Source: a virus. From it: a stretch of 32,053 bases of DNA. The stretch is taken from positions 1 to 32,053 of the IMG/VR virus record IMGVR_UViG_3300047462_000727. The stretch is one strand, 5' to 3'. Below, piece by piece: positions 22,221 to 28,955 of the stretch. The stretch's first letter is position 1; the number at the start of each line of letters is the position of its first letter. Below the pieces are notes generated by a model. The model had not been told where the DNA came from. It saw only the letters and a list, made by a program, of their open reading frames with translations, and searched no databases. The position numbers and the translations under genes were made by a program.

Positions 22221-22395
22221 GATGAAACGCCAAGGCGCGAAGGCGCCAAGTAAGATTCATCGTCTTGACCGGGCTTGACCCGGTTATCCACGTCATGCGT
22301 CACCGGCGGAAGACATGGATACGCGGGTCAAGCCCGCGCAAGACGAAGGAAATAGTTAATCTTACTTGGCGGCTTCGCGCCTTGGCGTTTCATTC
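22221..22395. repeat. Nested palindromic repeat
   Basis: Outer arms 22221-22257 (GAAACGCCAAGGCGCGAAGG...AAGTAAGATT) and 22358-22395 are near-perfect inverses. Inside them, 22260-22294 (TCGTCTTGACCGGGCTTGAC...) is inverted at 22312-22346. The inner TTGACCCGGxTATCCA element is a common alphaproteobacterial intergenic palindrome. The whole could fold into a hairpin about 175 nt long. It fills the gap between two structural genes (22156-22407), which holds no gene. Confidence 0.85.
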
Positions 22396-22407
22396 ATATT
22401 CGTAATC

Positions 22408-23031
22408 TCACCCCGTGCGGCGGCGCATCGTGGGGGCGGTGGCGCTGTCCATCGTGAAGGTCATCGCGGGGGTTTCGCCGTCGAGCTTGCTCGCGGTGAG
22501 GGTCGTTCCGGATTGGGAGACGTTGGCGAGGATCGCCATCATGCCGTAGAGCAGTTGGGCGAGGGTGGCGGGTTGGCCGTTGGCGGCGTAGCTTTCGGCG
22601 AGCGCGCCCACCAGAACGCCCAGCGCCGCGCCCGGCGTGCCGGCGGCGGTGTGGGCGGACAGCGGATCGTCCAGAATGCCGGCCTTGATCTCGGCCAAAC
22701 TGGGCGCGGCCGCGAGATCGGCGAGGCCGAGGGCGGCCGGATCATAGGGGCTGAAGGCGACCACCTGGCATTTGACGTCGGCCGGATCGGCCCCCGGCGC
22801 CGTGGCGTGGAGCAGCAGAACGCCGTTGGTCGCGACATCCGCGCCCGAGGGGGTGAGCGCATACCACCCATCCCCCGTTTCAGACACCGCGCCCGACGGG
22901 GCCGCGAAGGCGCCGCCATTCTTGCTGATGACGACAGCGGGGGATGCGCCGGTGACCCCGGAGACACGATCCGCCGCCGAGGCGAGGAAGAACATAATCG
23001 GCCGCGCCTCGCCGTTCAGGATAAGCTGCAT
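22408..23031 (-). CDS. Phage structural accessory protein with BppU-like N-terminus
   Basis: A 207-residue protein with GAGG before the ATG at 23031. MQLILNGEARPIMFFLASAADRVSG followed by VTGASPAVVISKNGGAFAAP, SETGDGWYALTPSGADVATN and GVLLLHATAPGADPADVKCQ is the Ig-like TG-x-P-x-V-x-SKNGGAF domain found in many phage tail/head-decoration and baseplate-upper-type proteins. The C-terminal 100 residues are Ala-rich and helical. The first 22 codons and part of the leader are duplicated twice further right, at 24194-24295 and 25296-25397, where they run into early stops. It therefore marks the original junction at which the toxin-antitoxin island was inserted. Confidence 0.65.
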   Translation of the reverse strand: MQLILNGEARPIMFFLASAADRVSGVTGASPAVVISKNGGAFAAPSGAVSETGDGWYALTPSGADVATNGVLLLHATAPGADPADVKCQVVAFSPYDPAALGLADLAAAPSLAEIKAGILDDPLSAHTAAGTPGAALGVLVGALAESYAANGQPATLAQLLYGMMAILANVSQSGTTLTASKLDGETPAMTFTMDSATAPTMRRRTG

Positions 23032-23073
23032 GGGCGGGCCTCGCTGTTGGTTTTGAGTGACAAGTAGCGTGGC

Positions 23074-23457
23074 CTAAAGGCCGAGAGCCACGCGGATCGC
23101 GTCCTTATCGTCTGGCGCCAGGGTGCGGGCATTCGCGACCACGGCGTATATGGCGGGCGCCAGGCTTTCCTGAACGCGGCCGATGACGCCCCTCTTCCCG
23201 AGCGAGTCAGAGATGACGTATTCATCAAGATCGATGGGCTCACCGCATTCGATGTTGCTGTCCCATTGCAGCCAATCGTGATCCGCCCGCTTAATGGCGA
23301 GGGAGTTTTGCCAGACCGGCTTTGTGTTGATGCGAAAGAACATGCCCAAATTCGGCTCTATGCAGACGAGCATCTTTGGGCCGGGCGGCCTGATCATACC
23401 ATCCTGAACCCAGATAACATCCAGCGCCCTGAGCAGCGGGGCCGTCGGAGGCGGCAT
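23074..23457 (-). CDS. Panacea-system toxin candidate (PemK-like)
   Basis: A 127-residue protein, start at 23457 (22 bp after the DUF4065 gene). The first half (LLRALDVIWVQDGMIRPPGP, KMLVCIEPNLGMFFRINTKP) has the short-strand, Pro-rich look of SH3-like PemK/MazF-type nucleases. Residues about 60-100 contain HDWLQWDSNIECGEPIDLDEYV, with a C-terminal helix. DUF4065/Panacea antitoxins pair with many unrelated toxins, and this gene sits directly behind one. The toxin class is inferred from a weak resemblance. The next gene on the left is the phage accessory gene, 42 bp away. Confidence 0.6.
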   Translation of the reverse strand: MPPPTAPLLRALDVIWVQDGMIRPPGPKMLVCIEPNLGMFFRINTKPVWQNSLAIKRADHDWLQWDSNIECGEPIDLDEYVISDSLGKRGVIGRVQESLAPAIYAVVANARTLAPDDKDAIRVALGL

Positions 23458-23479
23458 CGTTACCGCCGCGTGCGCGCGG

Positions 23480-24022
23480 TCAAAGCCGCATACGTGGCGC
23501 GGCCTCGCGCAGATAAGCGATCAGCTCGTCCCGATCGGGACGGTCATCGATCATATGTTCATAAGACATGAGCCCAAGGCGAGCGGACTGCCAATCAAGC
23601 CCATGGGTAGCCGCCGTGCGCTCATTGAAACTCATGCCGCAGGAGCGAGCGAAGCCTGCCGCCAACTCCTCCCGGTCGGAATCGGACAGAACGCCCATAT
23701 TCGGCGGATCGTTCGCAACCAGCCGCAGGTTACGGCCCGCGAGTTCCCAGGGGTAACTGTCCGCGTCAAGGTCTGACAGCCATATGGCCTCGCCCTTGGC
23801 CATTTCATAGATTTCCAGCGGCACGGGACCGAACGGCATGGCGCGATAGGTTGCGCCGAAAATGGGGCGGCCATGCGCATTCAGGTGCGACCTGTCCGCG
23901 AAGTAACACCCCTTCATAATGCTGTGCAGATCGGTGTTCCGATGCTGGCAGAGCATCCAATGAATCGCCGACCGCGCCTTTTTCGGCGAAAACCGAAACC
24001 TGATCGGATTATGAGTTGGCAT
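23480..24022 (-). CDS. Panacea (DUF4065/SocA-type) antitoxin
   Basis: A 180-residue protein. The ATG at 24022 is chosen because CAGGAAC lies close upstream; an upstream TTG is rejected. KARSAIHWMLCQHRNTDLHS, IMKGCYFADRSHLNAHGRPI and FGATYRAMPFGPVPLEIYEM are the conserved blocks of DUF4065: the LxKxxYxADRxHL...GRPI...Y.AM..GPVP..IY pattern. This domain is shared by SocA and the PanA antitoxins, which neutralise many different toxins, often by direct binding. It precedes the toxin candidate and is transcribed away from the DUF4258/Xre pair across the repeat. Confidence 0.85.
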   Translation of the reverse strand: MPTHNPIRFRFSPKKARSAIHWMLCQHRNTDLHSIMKGCYFADRSHLNAHGRPIFGATYRAMPFGPVPLEIYEMAKGEAIWLSDLDADSYPWELAGRNLRLVANDPPNMGVLSDSDREELAAGFARSCGMSFNERTAATHGLDWQSARLGLMSYEHMIDDRPDRDELIAYLREAAPRMRL

Positions 24023-24045
24023 TGCGTTCCTGGCCAAATTCCGGT

Positions 24046-24116
24046 GGCGCTTAAGCGCCGCTGAAGTTGACAATAACAGTTTTATTAAGAGTCAAGATAT
24101 GAAATGCGCGTTTCAT
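24046..24116 (-). promoter_or_regulatory. Leader region of the Panacea pair with palindromes
   Basis: A perfect 14-bp palindrome GGCGCTTAAGCGCC lies at 24046-24059. The inverted pair TTGAC (24067-24071) and GTCAA (24091-24095) encloses an AT-rich core with weak -35/-10-like elements. A further inverted repeat ATGAAATGCGCGTTTCAT lies at 24099-24116. These are candidate operator sites for autorepression of the toxin-antitoxin pair; no single promoter is clear. Confidence 0.45.
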
Positions 24117-24295
24117 GCGGCTTTTTCAACCTTTGCGAATGAGTGAAAACGGTTACGACCGGGGGCCTGCGCCTTATGATCGATAGCGTGGCATTAAGCG
24201 TGGAGGGTTAGAGGACGATCGCCTGCGACACGATCCGCCGCCGAGGCGAGGAAGAACATAATCGGCCGCGCCTCGCCGTTCAGGATAAGCTGCAT
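24117..24295. repeat. 179-bp direct repeat, left copy (between the two TA modules)
   Basis: Near-identical to 25219-25397 at a fixed offset of 1102 bp, with about three mismatches. It starts GGCTTTTTCAACCTTTGCGA just inside and ends at the ATG of a truncated copy of the accessory gene. The last 69 bp also match 22963-23031. Confidence 0.9.
24194..24295 (-). pseudogene. Truncated copy of the accessory-gene start (33 codons), copy 2
   Basis: MQLILNGEARPIMFFLASAA then DRVAG, identical to the start of the gene at 22408-23031 up to about residue 23. It then runs into DRPLTLHA and a stop. It has its own AGGAAA-type site and a leader different from the other two copies. It is a remnant left by the recombination that placed the TA island here. 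Confidence 0.8.
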
Positions 24296-24382
24296 CTTTG
24301 GTTTCCTGTTTTGACGGGGCTGGTTTCGAACGGGGCTCAGCCAATGAATTTTACGGGAACCGCCACTATCTGCTTGCATTAA

Positions 24383-24397
24383 GTATCACGATGATAC
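24383..24397. promoter_or_regulatory. Operator palindrome upstream of the DUF4258/Xre pair
   Basis: GTATCA-CGA-TGATAC is a perfect 6-bp inverted repeat 35 bp upstream of the toxin ATG. It overlaps weak promoter-like hexamers (TTGCAT at 24374 and TACATT at 24395). It is a likely binding site for the Xre-family antitoxin encoded at 24771-25211. Confidence 0.6.
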
Positions 24398-24431
24398 ATT
24401 TGAAAGTCATGAACGATGACAGAACGGCGAC

Positions 24432-24761
24432 ATGAGCGGAAAGCTGACGCCGGCGAAGGCCACGGACCTCATCCGGTCCATCGCCAAAGGCAATCCAAAA
24501 GTTATCTACACGGATCACGTCAAGAAGCGGCTGGCCGAACGGGAACTGATCGTTTCCGACATTCTGCACATTTTCAAGTTCGGCTATGTTTACAAGGATG
24601 CAGAGCTAGCAACAGAGCCTGGATCTTTCAAATATCTGATGGATTCGCCGACCCCGAACAGTAATGGCCGCGTCATCCGCGCGGTCATTATCCCTGTATC
24701 GGGAAATACGCTGAAGATCGTGACGGTCATGTGGGTGGACGAGGACGGCGTGTCCTTATAG
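24432..24761 (+). CDS. DUF4258-family toxin candidate
   Basis: A 109-residue protein. The core KVIYTDHVKKRLAERELIVS followed by DILHIFKFGYVYKD is the H-xx-(K)R-xx-ER-x(4)-DI...G signature of the DUF4258 fold, a RelE/MqsR-like group of putative mRNA interferases. The C-terminal strand pair (RAVIIPVSGNTLKIVTVMWV) completes the fold. It is followed 9 bp later by an Xre-type antitoxin with a strong site. Toxin-first order and an operator upstream match MqsRA/HigBA-type modules. Biochemical activity is inferred from the family and the partner. Confidence 0.75.
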   Translation: MSGKLTPAKATDLIRSIAKGNPKVIYTDHVKKRLAERELIVSDILHIFKFGYVYKDAELATEPGSFKYLMDSPTPNSNGRVIRAVIIPVSGNTLKIVTVMWVDEDGVSL

Positions 24762-24770
24762 GAGGTGAAA

Positions 24771-25211
24771 ATGACGCGGTATCATTATACGGAAAGCGGA
24801 TTGAACAATGTGTGGATCGAAAGCGCGACGTTCGAGCGCGACGATTCAGGCGAAGACACGATCTGCATTCCGGCGATCAACGACCTGCATCGCGTAATCG
24901 CCGAAGGCATCGTCGGTAAATCCGGCATGACAGGGGCCGAACTGCGGTTCTTGCGCAGCGAAATGGGGATGAGCCAAGCGGAGCTTGGCGAAATTCTGCA
25001 TAAGGAGCGGTTGACGGTTGGCCGTTGGGAACGCGGCGAAAACCCAATCGACGAAAATGCCGAGACGGTTATACGGCTGGTGGCGATCGAGCGTTTGAAC
25101 CTGACCTTCCCCACCGTGGAGGACGTTGCCGCCCGAAGCGTGCCATCCGCCAAAGAGCAGACGATCACCATCGACGCAAGCGATCCCGAGAAGTACAGGC
25201 TTGCGGCGTGA
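24771..25211 (+). CDS. Xre-type HTH antitoxin (MqsA/HigA-like)
   Basis: A 146-residue protein. The ATG at 24771 has GGAGG five bases upstream, so the GTG at 24765 is rejected. Residues 1-45 (MTRYHYTESGLNNVWIESAT) form the toxin-binding region, as in MqsA-type antitoxins, but without the zinc-binding Cys pairs. Residues 55-92 hold the HTH: GAELRFLRSEMGMSQAELGE and HKERLTVGRWERGENPI. The C-terminal part has ITIDASDPEKYRLAA. It would bind the operator at 24383-24397. The gene ends 8 bp before the right copy of the 179-bp repeat. Confidence 0.85.
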   Translation: MTRYHYTESGLNNVWIESATFERDDSGEDTICIPAINDLHRVIAEGIVGKSGMTGAELRFLRSEMGMSQAELGEILHKERLTVGRWERGENPIDENAETVIRLVAIERLNLTFPTVEDVAARSVPSAKEQTITIDASDPEKYRLAA

Positions 25212-25218
25212 GGCGCGG

Positions 25219-25397
25219 GCGGCTTTTTCAACCTTTGCGAATGAATCAAAACGGTTACGACCGGGGGCCTGCGCCTTATGATCGATAGCGTGGCATTAAG
25301 CGTGGAGGGTTAGAGGACGATCGCCTGCCACACGATCCGCCGCCGAGGCGAGGAAGAACATAATCGGCCGCGCCTCGCCGTTCAGGATAAGCTGCAT
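25219..25397. repeat. 179-bp direct repeat, right copy
   Basis: Right-hand partner of 24117-24295. It begins 8 bp after the Xre gene stop and includes the second truncated start of the accessory gene. Together the two copies bracket exactly the DUF4258/Xre module. Confidence 0.9.
25296..25397 (-). pseudogene. Truncated copy of the accessory-gene start (33 codons), copy 3
   Basis: Encodes MQLILNGEARPIMFFLASAA then DRVAGDRPLTLHA, identical to copy 2. Unlike copy 2 it keeps the GGGCGGGCCTCCG leader that the intact gene at 23031 also has, with a good CGGAGG site. It therefore probably marks the original leader of the gene, directly behind the SGNH gene, before the island was inserted. Confidence 0.8.
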
Positions 25398-25441
25398 GGG
25401 CGGGCCTCCGTTTTTGGGTTTGGGATCGGCTGGGGCCGGGT

Positions 25442-27445
25442 TTAGGCGTTGACGATTCGGGCGCGGGAATAGCCGGAGGTGGTTGCGGTAGCGTTCACTA
25501 CCGCTGTCGCCGCCTCCGCATAGACCGGACCTATGACGGCGTGGCCGAAGAAGATCGGATGGACGTTATCGTAGGTGTAGCGGTCGCCCGACCCGAAAAT
25601 CAGCGTAAAGATATTGGCTGGAAGACGGCTTGTCGGGTTAACGAAATAGCACGCCGTGTCGCCCGAAGACGCCACATAGGCCGCGACGGCGGCTTGGATA
25701 TTGGTGGCGTATTGGTCCTGGATTTCGACGAACACGATGATGGGTTTGCCGGCCCCGATTGCCGCGCGAAATTCCGGCAGCAACGTGGCCACCGCCGATT
25801 GGATTGTCGATCCGCCGACGCTCCCGCGCGCATCGTTGCCGCCCTGAATCAGCGCGAGCGCGCCAACCCCGGACCAGTTACGATTTCGACCCGCGCTGTA
25901 TTGGCCATAGGTGGTCGTCAACGCCGGCATGGAACTGCCGCCCGCAACGGTCAGCCCTTGGCCGCCATACGAGATATTCGAAAGGTTGTAACCGAGCGCG
26001 CGCGCCAGATGGTAGGCGAACGACGCGGTGGAATCGTCCGTCCCGTCGCTATCGTAATTGGCGTGCTCGCCGGCGCCGATGGAATCGCTGAACACGGCGA
26101 GCGATGACGTAAACGGCAGCGTCGGCTGCGAAACGGAACCTCCGGAATCAATCGTGAGGCCTGTTATGCTGAGCGCGTTGGTCGGCCGCACGCCGCTCGA
26201 ACCCCAGATATTGCCGTCGCCGTTGGTGTTCGACAAGCCTTTCAGAATGCACAGAAAATCGTAGCTGTCGCCAGCCGTCAGCGAGGTCGACACGACCACG
26301 CTGGTTTGCGTCGGCGCGATTTGAACGTCGACCCACGGCGCGTTGTTGAGCGAGTAGCGCAGGATCGGGCCCTGGCCTGACGAAAGACCGCTGGTCGTCG
26401 CATCGTCCAGGTTGATCGTTAGGTTCACCGTGCCGGTGACGATTGTGTGGAATTCCGCGCCGGGCGCGGTGGTTTCCATCGTGTCGACCGACACCCCGAA
26501 GGTTCCGGGCGTCAGATGATCCCAGTTCGCCGGCGACCAATAAATGCCGCTGCTCGTCACCGGAATGGTAGTCGACCCCGAGGCGGAAATCGTGAGACTG
26601 GCCGTATCACCCGTTGAAGGGTCGGTGATCGTGACCGTTCCGGCGCCAGGTGGGGCGGTATAGGTGAGCGTGGCCGATGTGGCCGAGGTAACGGTTTGCG
26701 CCGCGATCGTCCCGCCCGACGCGGTGAAAATGGGCGAACCGGGCGTTCCCGCTGTCCACGAAGTACCCGTCCCGGTCAGCGTCAGCGTGTTGCCGGTGGA
26801 TGACGCCGCTACGCTGGTTGGCGAGACCGAGAGGGTTGACGACGCAAGATTGTCGAGCGCGACGTTATTGATCGTCGCGTCGCCGGCGCCGTTCGAATTA
26901 TTGTAGAAGCCGAAATACCCGGCGCCGGTAAACGTCGTATCGCTGATCGTGCCGTCCCACGACGTGGGTTCCGTGGCGCCAAAATCCCACAGCTTGAAAT
27001 AGATCGTGGAGCCCTGAATCCGGGCGCGCACGCTCCACATCGTGCCGGGGTTGGCTGACTGGAGTCCGGTAATAGGACCGCTCGACGGAATCGTGCCGAT
27101 CTGGGTTGCCGAGCCGGAAACGATTTTATAGACCACCCACGAAGTCAGGCCGGTATTGTTGGGGATAACGACGTAGCCGTTCTGAAGCTCGGCGTCGGTG
27201 CGAAGATAGACGCCGATGAAAAATGCTTGATAATTAACGTCATAGCGGACTTCCATGTCCGCCAATGGGCCGCCATCCGTGCAGACGACCTTGTTGCCGT
27301 CGTCAGAGCCGCCGATCAGCGCATAGGTTGAACCCGTGACAGGATTGGTCGCGGTGACGGACCATGCGCCCGTAATGTTCGTCCACCCGGAAGGGAGAGA
27401 CCCGACGCTGGTCCCGCTAAAATTTTGCGAGTAAACAATGGTCAT
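25442..27445 (-). CDS. SGNH-family esterase with carbohydrate-binding-like modules
   Basis: A 667-residue protein with GGGGGAG before the ATG at 27445. Residues about 1-195 form a LamG/CBM-like beta sandwich (MTIVYSQNFSGTSVGSLPSG, GYFGFYNNSNGAGDATINNV). Residues about 200-295 are Ig-like and Thr/Ser-rich. Residues about 300-440 form a second beta domain. The last 230 residues carry the SGNH blocks: VFSDSIGAGE (Ser455), SYGGQGL, QGGNDAR (Asn537) and YDNVHP (Asp626, His629). It has no signal peptide, so it is probably a virion or tail-fibre protein that removes acetyl groups from surface polysaccharide. It lies beside an O-acyltransferase gene. Confidence 0.85.
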   Translation of the reverse strand: MTIVYSQNFSGTSVGSLPSGWTNITGAWSVTATNPVTGSTYALIGGSDDGNKVVCTDGGPLADMEVRYDVNYQAFFIGVYLRTDAELQNGYVVIPNNTGLTSWVVYKIVSGSATQIGTIPSSGPITGLQSANPGTMWSVRARIQGSTIYFKLWDFGATEPTSWDGTISDTTFTGAGYFGFYNNSNGAGDATINNVALDNLASSTLSVSPTSVAASSTGNTLTLTGTGTSWTAGTPGSPIFTASGGTIAAQTVTSATSATLTYTAPPGAGTVTITDPSTGDTASLTISASGSTTIPVTSSGIYWSPANWDHLTPGTFGVSVDTMETTAPGAEFHTIVTGTVNLTINLDDATTSGLSSGQGPILRYSLNNAPWVDVQIAPTQTSVVVSTSLTAGDSYDFLCILKGLSNTNGDGNIWGSSGVRPTNALSITGLTIDSGGSVSQPTLPFTSSLAVFSDSIGAGEHANYDSDGTDDSTASFAYHLARALGYNLSNISYGGQGLTVAGGSSMPALTTTYGQYSAGRNRNWSGVGALALIQGGNDARGSVGGSTIQSAVATLLPEFRAAIGAGKPIIVFVEIQDQYATNIQAAVAAYVASSGDTACYFVNPTSRLPANIFTLIFGSGDRYTYDNVHPIFFGHAVIGPVYAEAATAVVNATATTSGYSRARIVNA

Positions 27446-27469
27446 TATTTACTCCCCCAAAAGACCGAG

Positions 27470-27838
27470 ATGCTCACTGTCATCCAGTGGATCGTCACGA
27501 TTTTGGGTTTCACTTGGCTGTGGATCGGGATGCAGGAAATCATCGATCGCCAGGAGCGGCGCGATGCTTTACGGCGGGCATTCATTACGCCCGAGGCGCG
27601 CGAAGCCGATCTTTTCGAGAATGGGACAGCCGGCAGTACTGAGGCCGCTTACAGCCCGCGCGCGACTGCCTTTGACCAACGTTGCGGTGGCGTTTCGATC
27701 CATCTTCGCGTGGCGATGGACACCACAAAGGTGACACCGATCGATCCGACGATGAAAACAATCAACGAGACGAAGGGATCGTCAAACCGCTGGGCCACCG
27801 CGCGCGCCGCGACCAAAATCGGCTCCTGCGTGAGGTAA
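27470..27838 (+). CDS. Possible small membrane protein, partly antisense to the acyltransferase
   Basis: An ORF of 122 residues from MLTVIQWIVTILGFTWLWIG, a clear transmembrane helix, followed by a charged region (EIIDRQERRDALRRAF). The first 60 or so codons lie in the 200-bp gap between two minus-strand genes and look coding. The rest runs antisense through the end of the acyltransferase and does not. A real small membrane gene may have been cut or extended when the acyltransferase arrived. The ribosome binding site is weak, so the call is tentative. Confidence 0.3.
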   Translation: MLTVIQWIVTILGFTWLWIGMQEIIDRQERRDALRRAFITPEAREADLFENGTAGSTEAAYSPRATAFDQRCGGVSIHLRVAMDTTKVTPIDPTMKTINETKGSSNRWATARAATKIGSCVR

Positions 27839-28668
27839 ATCGAAAAGGACATGTTCCCCAGCCACAGCAGCGGCCTTGCGCTGAGAGTGCGTCGCGCCGG
27901 ACCTTCCAGCGCCGCGCAAACGGGGATCGTCAGTGCCAGTATCGCAACGATGATCAGGTCGGAACCGCGGAATGCTTGCAAGACCACGATCGCGACGATC
28001 GCAATCAAAAGACATAAGGGCGGCCGCCACGTCGCCCAAGCGCGCCATCGGTATAGCAGCATGCCGATCGCGAATTCGGCCGCGCAGCGCATAAACGGTC
28101 GGCAGGAATTCGCACGCGCGATATCCATGTTATCGTCATGCGCAAACCATAGCCAAGCACAGGTCGCTGCCGCGATAGCGAGCACGCATAGCGCCACTGA
28201 CGCCCTCGGCCTTAGTGTCAGCGCGACAAAGACGGGAAAGGCCAGATTGGTCAGCCACTCGGTGCTGATCGACCAAGCCGGTCCATCGATTGATCGCGAA
28301 TAATCCCCAACGAAAGGCCAGTGGTGAACCAGCATCATCTCCACCAGGATTTGACCCGGCGGGTAGCGCACGCCCACAAACACGGCGCACAGCACCGTCG
28401 CGCCGACCATCGTCACGTTGAGCGGAAACAGCCGCGCCGCGCGGATGAATACGAATTGCAGCCAGGGTTTCCAGGCGAAGCCAAGGCTTCCATACCGCGC
28501 CGCGAGAATGAAGCCGCTGAGCATGAAGAAGAAATCGACGCCTAGATAGCCTCGGCTGAACGCAGGCCACGGGCGCGTTCCGCCGGGAGCCCATGCGTCG
28601 AGGTGATAGGCAAGCACCCACAGCGCCGCCATACCGCGCATCGATGTCAGCGCTTTGATTTCCCTCAT
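27649..28668 (-). CDS. Acyltransferase-3 family O-acetyltransferase
   Basis: A 339-residue integral membrane protein with about ten hydrophobic helices. MREIKALTSMRGMAALWVLA then YHLD carries the conserved Arg11 and His22 of the family; YLGVDFFFMLSGFIL and the GNMSFSIYLTQEPIL block near the end are also typical. Acyltransferase-3 enzymes O-acetylate surface polysaccharides such as O-antigen. In temperate phages they change the lysogen surface and so block superinfection. Base composition is less G/C-biased than the structural genes. It is followed, after 200 bp, by the SGNH esterase. There is no strong ribosome binding site; an ATG at 28668 or 28641 could serve. Confidence 0.88.
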   Translation of the reverse strand: MREIKALTSMRGMAALWVLAYHLDAWAPGGTRPWPAFSRGYLGVDFFFMLSGFILAARYGSLGFAWKPWLQFVFIRAARLFPLNVTMVGATVLCAVFVGVRYPPGQILVEMMLVHHWPFVGDYSRSIDGPAWSISTEWLTNLAFPVFVALTLRPRASVALCVLAIAAATCAWLWFAHDDNMDIARANSCRPFMRCAAEFAIGMLLYRWRAWATWRPPLCLLIAIVAIVVLQAFRGSDLIIVAILALTIPVCAALEGPARRTLSARPLLWLGNMSFSIYLTQEPILVAARAVAQRFDDPFVSLIVFIVGSIGVTFVVSIATRRWIETPPQRWSKAVARGL

Positions 28669-28742
28669 GAAGGCGAACTTAGCATCGGCGTAGCGCTTGT
28701 GGCCATTGCGGCGCAGCCACTAAAACCCATCAAGCAAAGGCG

Positions 28743-28955
28743 GTGCGGGCGGCCTTGCCGTGGACGGACACGGCGGTTCTGAACCTGGTGTTCGCGATCC
28801 CGCTGATCACGCTGTTCGCCATGTTCTCATGGCATGGGCCTGAGAAATGGGTGTTGCGGCAGCGCAAGCGGTTTTCGTTCGTCGCGCGGGTGCGCGGGGT
28901 GGAAGGGCCGGGCGAAAGCGCGGTGGGCGCGCCGGCGGGGGATAAGGTTGCGTGA
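28743..28955 (+). CDS. Possible small single-pass membrane protein
   Basis: A 70-residue ORF with GTG start at 28743 after AAAGGCG. AVLNLVFAIPLITLFAMFSW is one transmembrane helix, followed by the basic segment HGPEKWVLRQRKRFSFVARV. G/C-rich third positions favour coding in this frame. It is divergent from the acyltransferase and overlaps the doubtful C-terminal end of the DUF2335 frame at 28807-28955. Of the two overlapping readings, this one looks more natural. Function unknown. Confidence 0.4.
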   Translation: MRAALPWTDTAVLNLVFAIPLITLFAMFSWHGPEKWVLRQRKRFSFVARVRGVEGPGESAVGAPAGDKVA

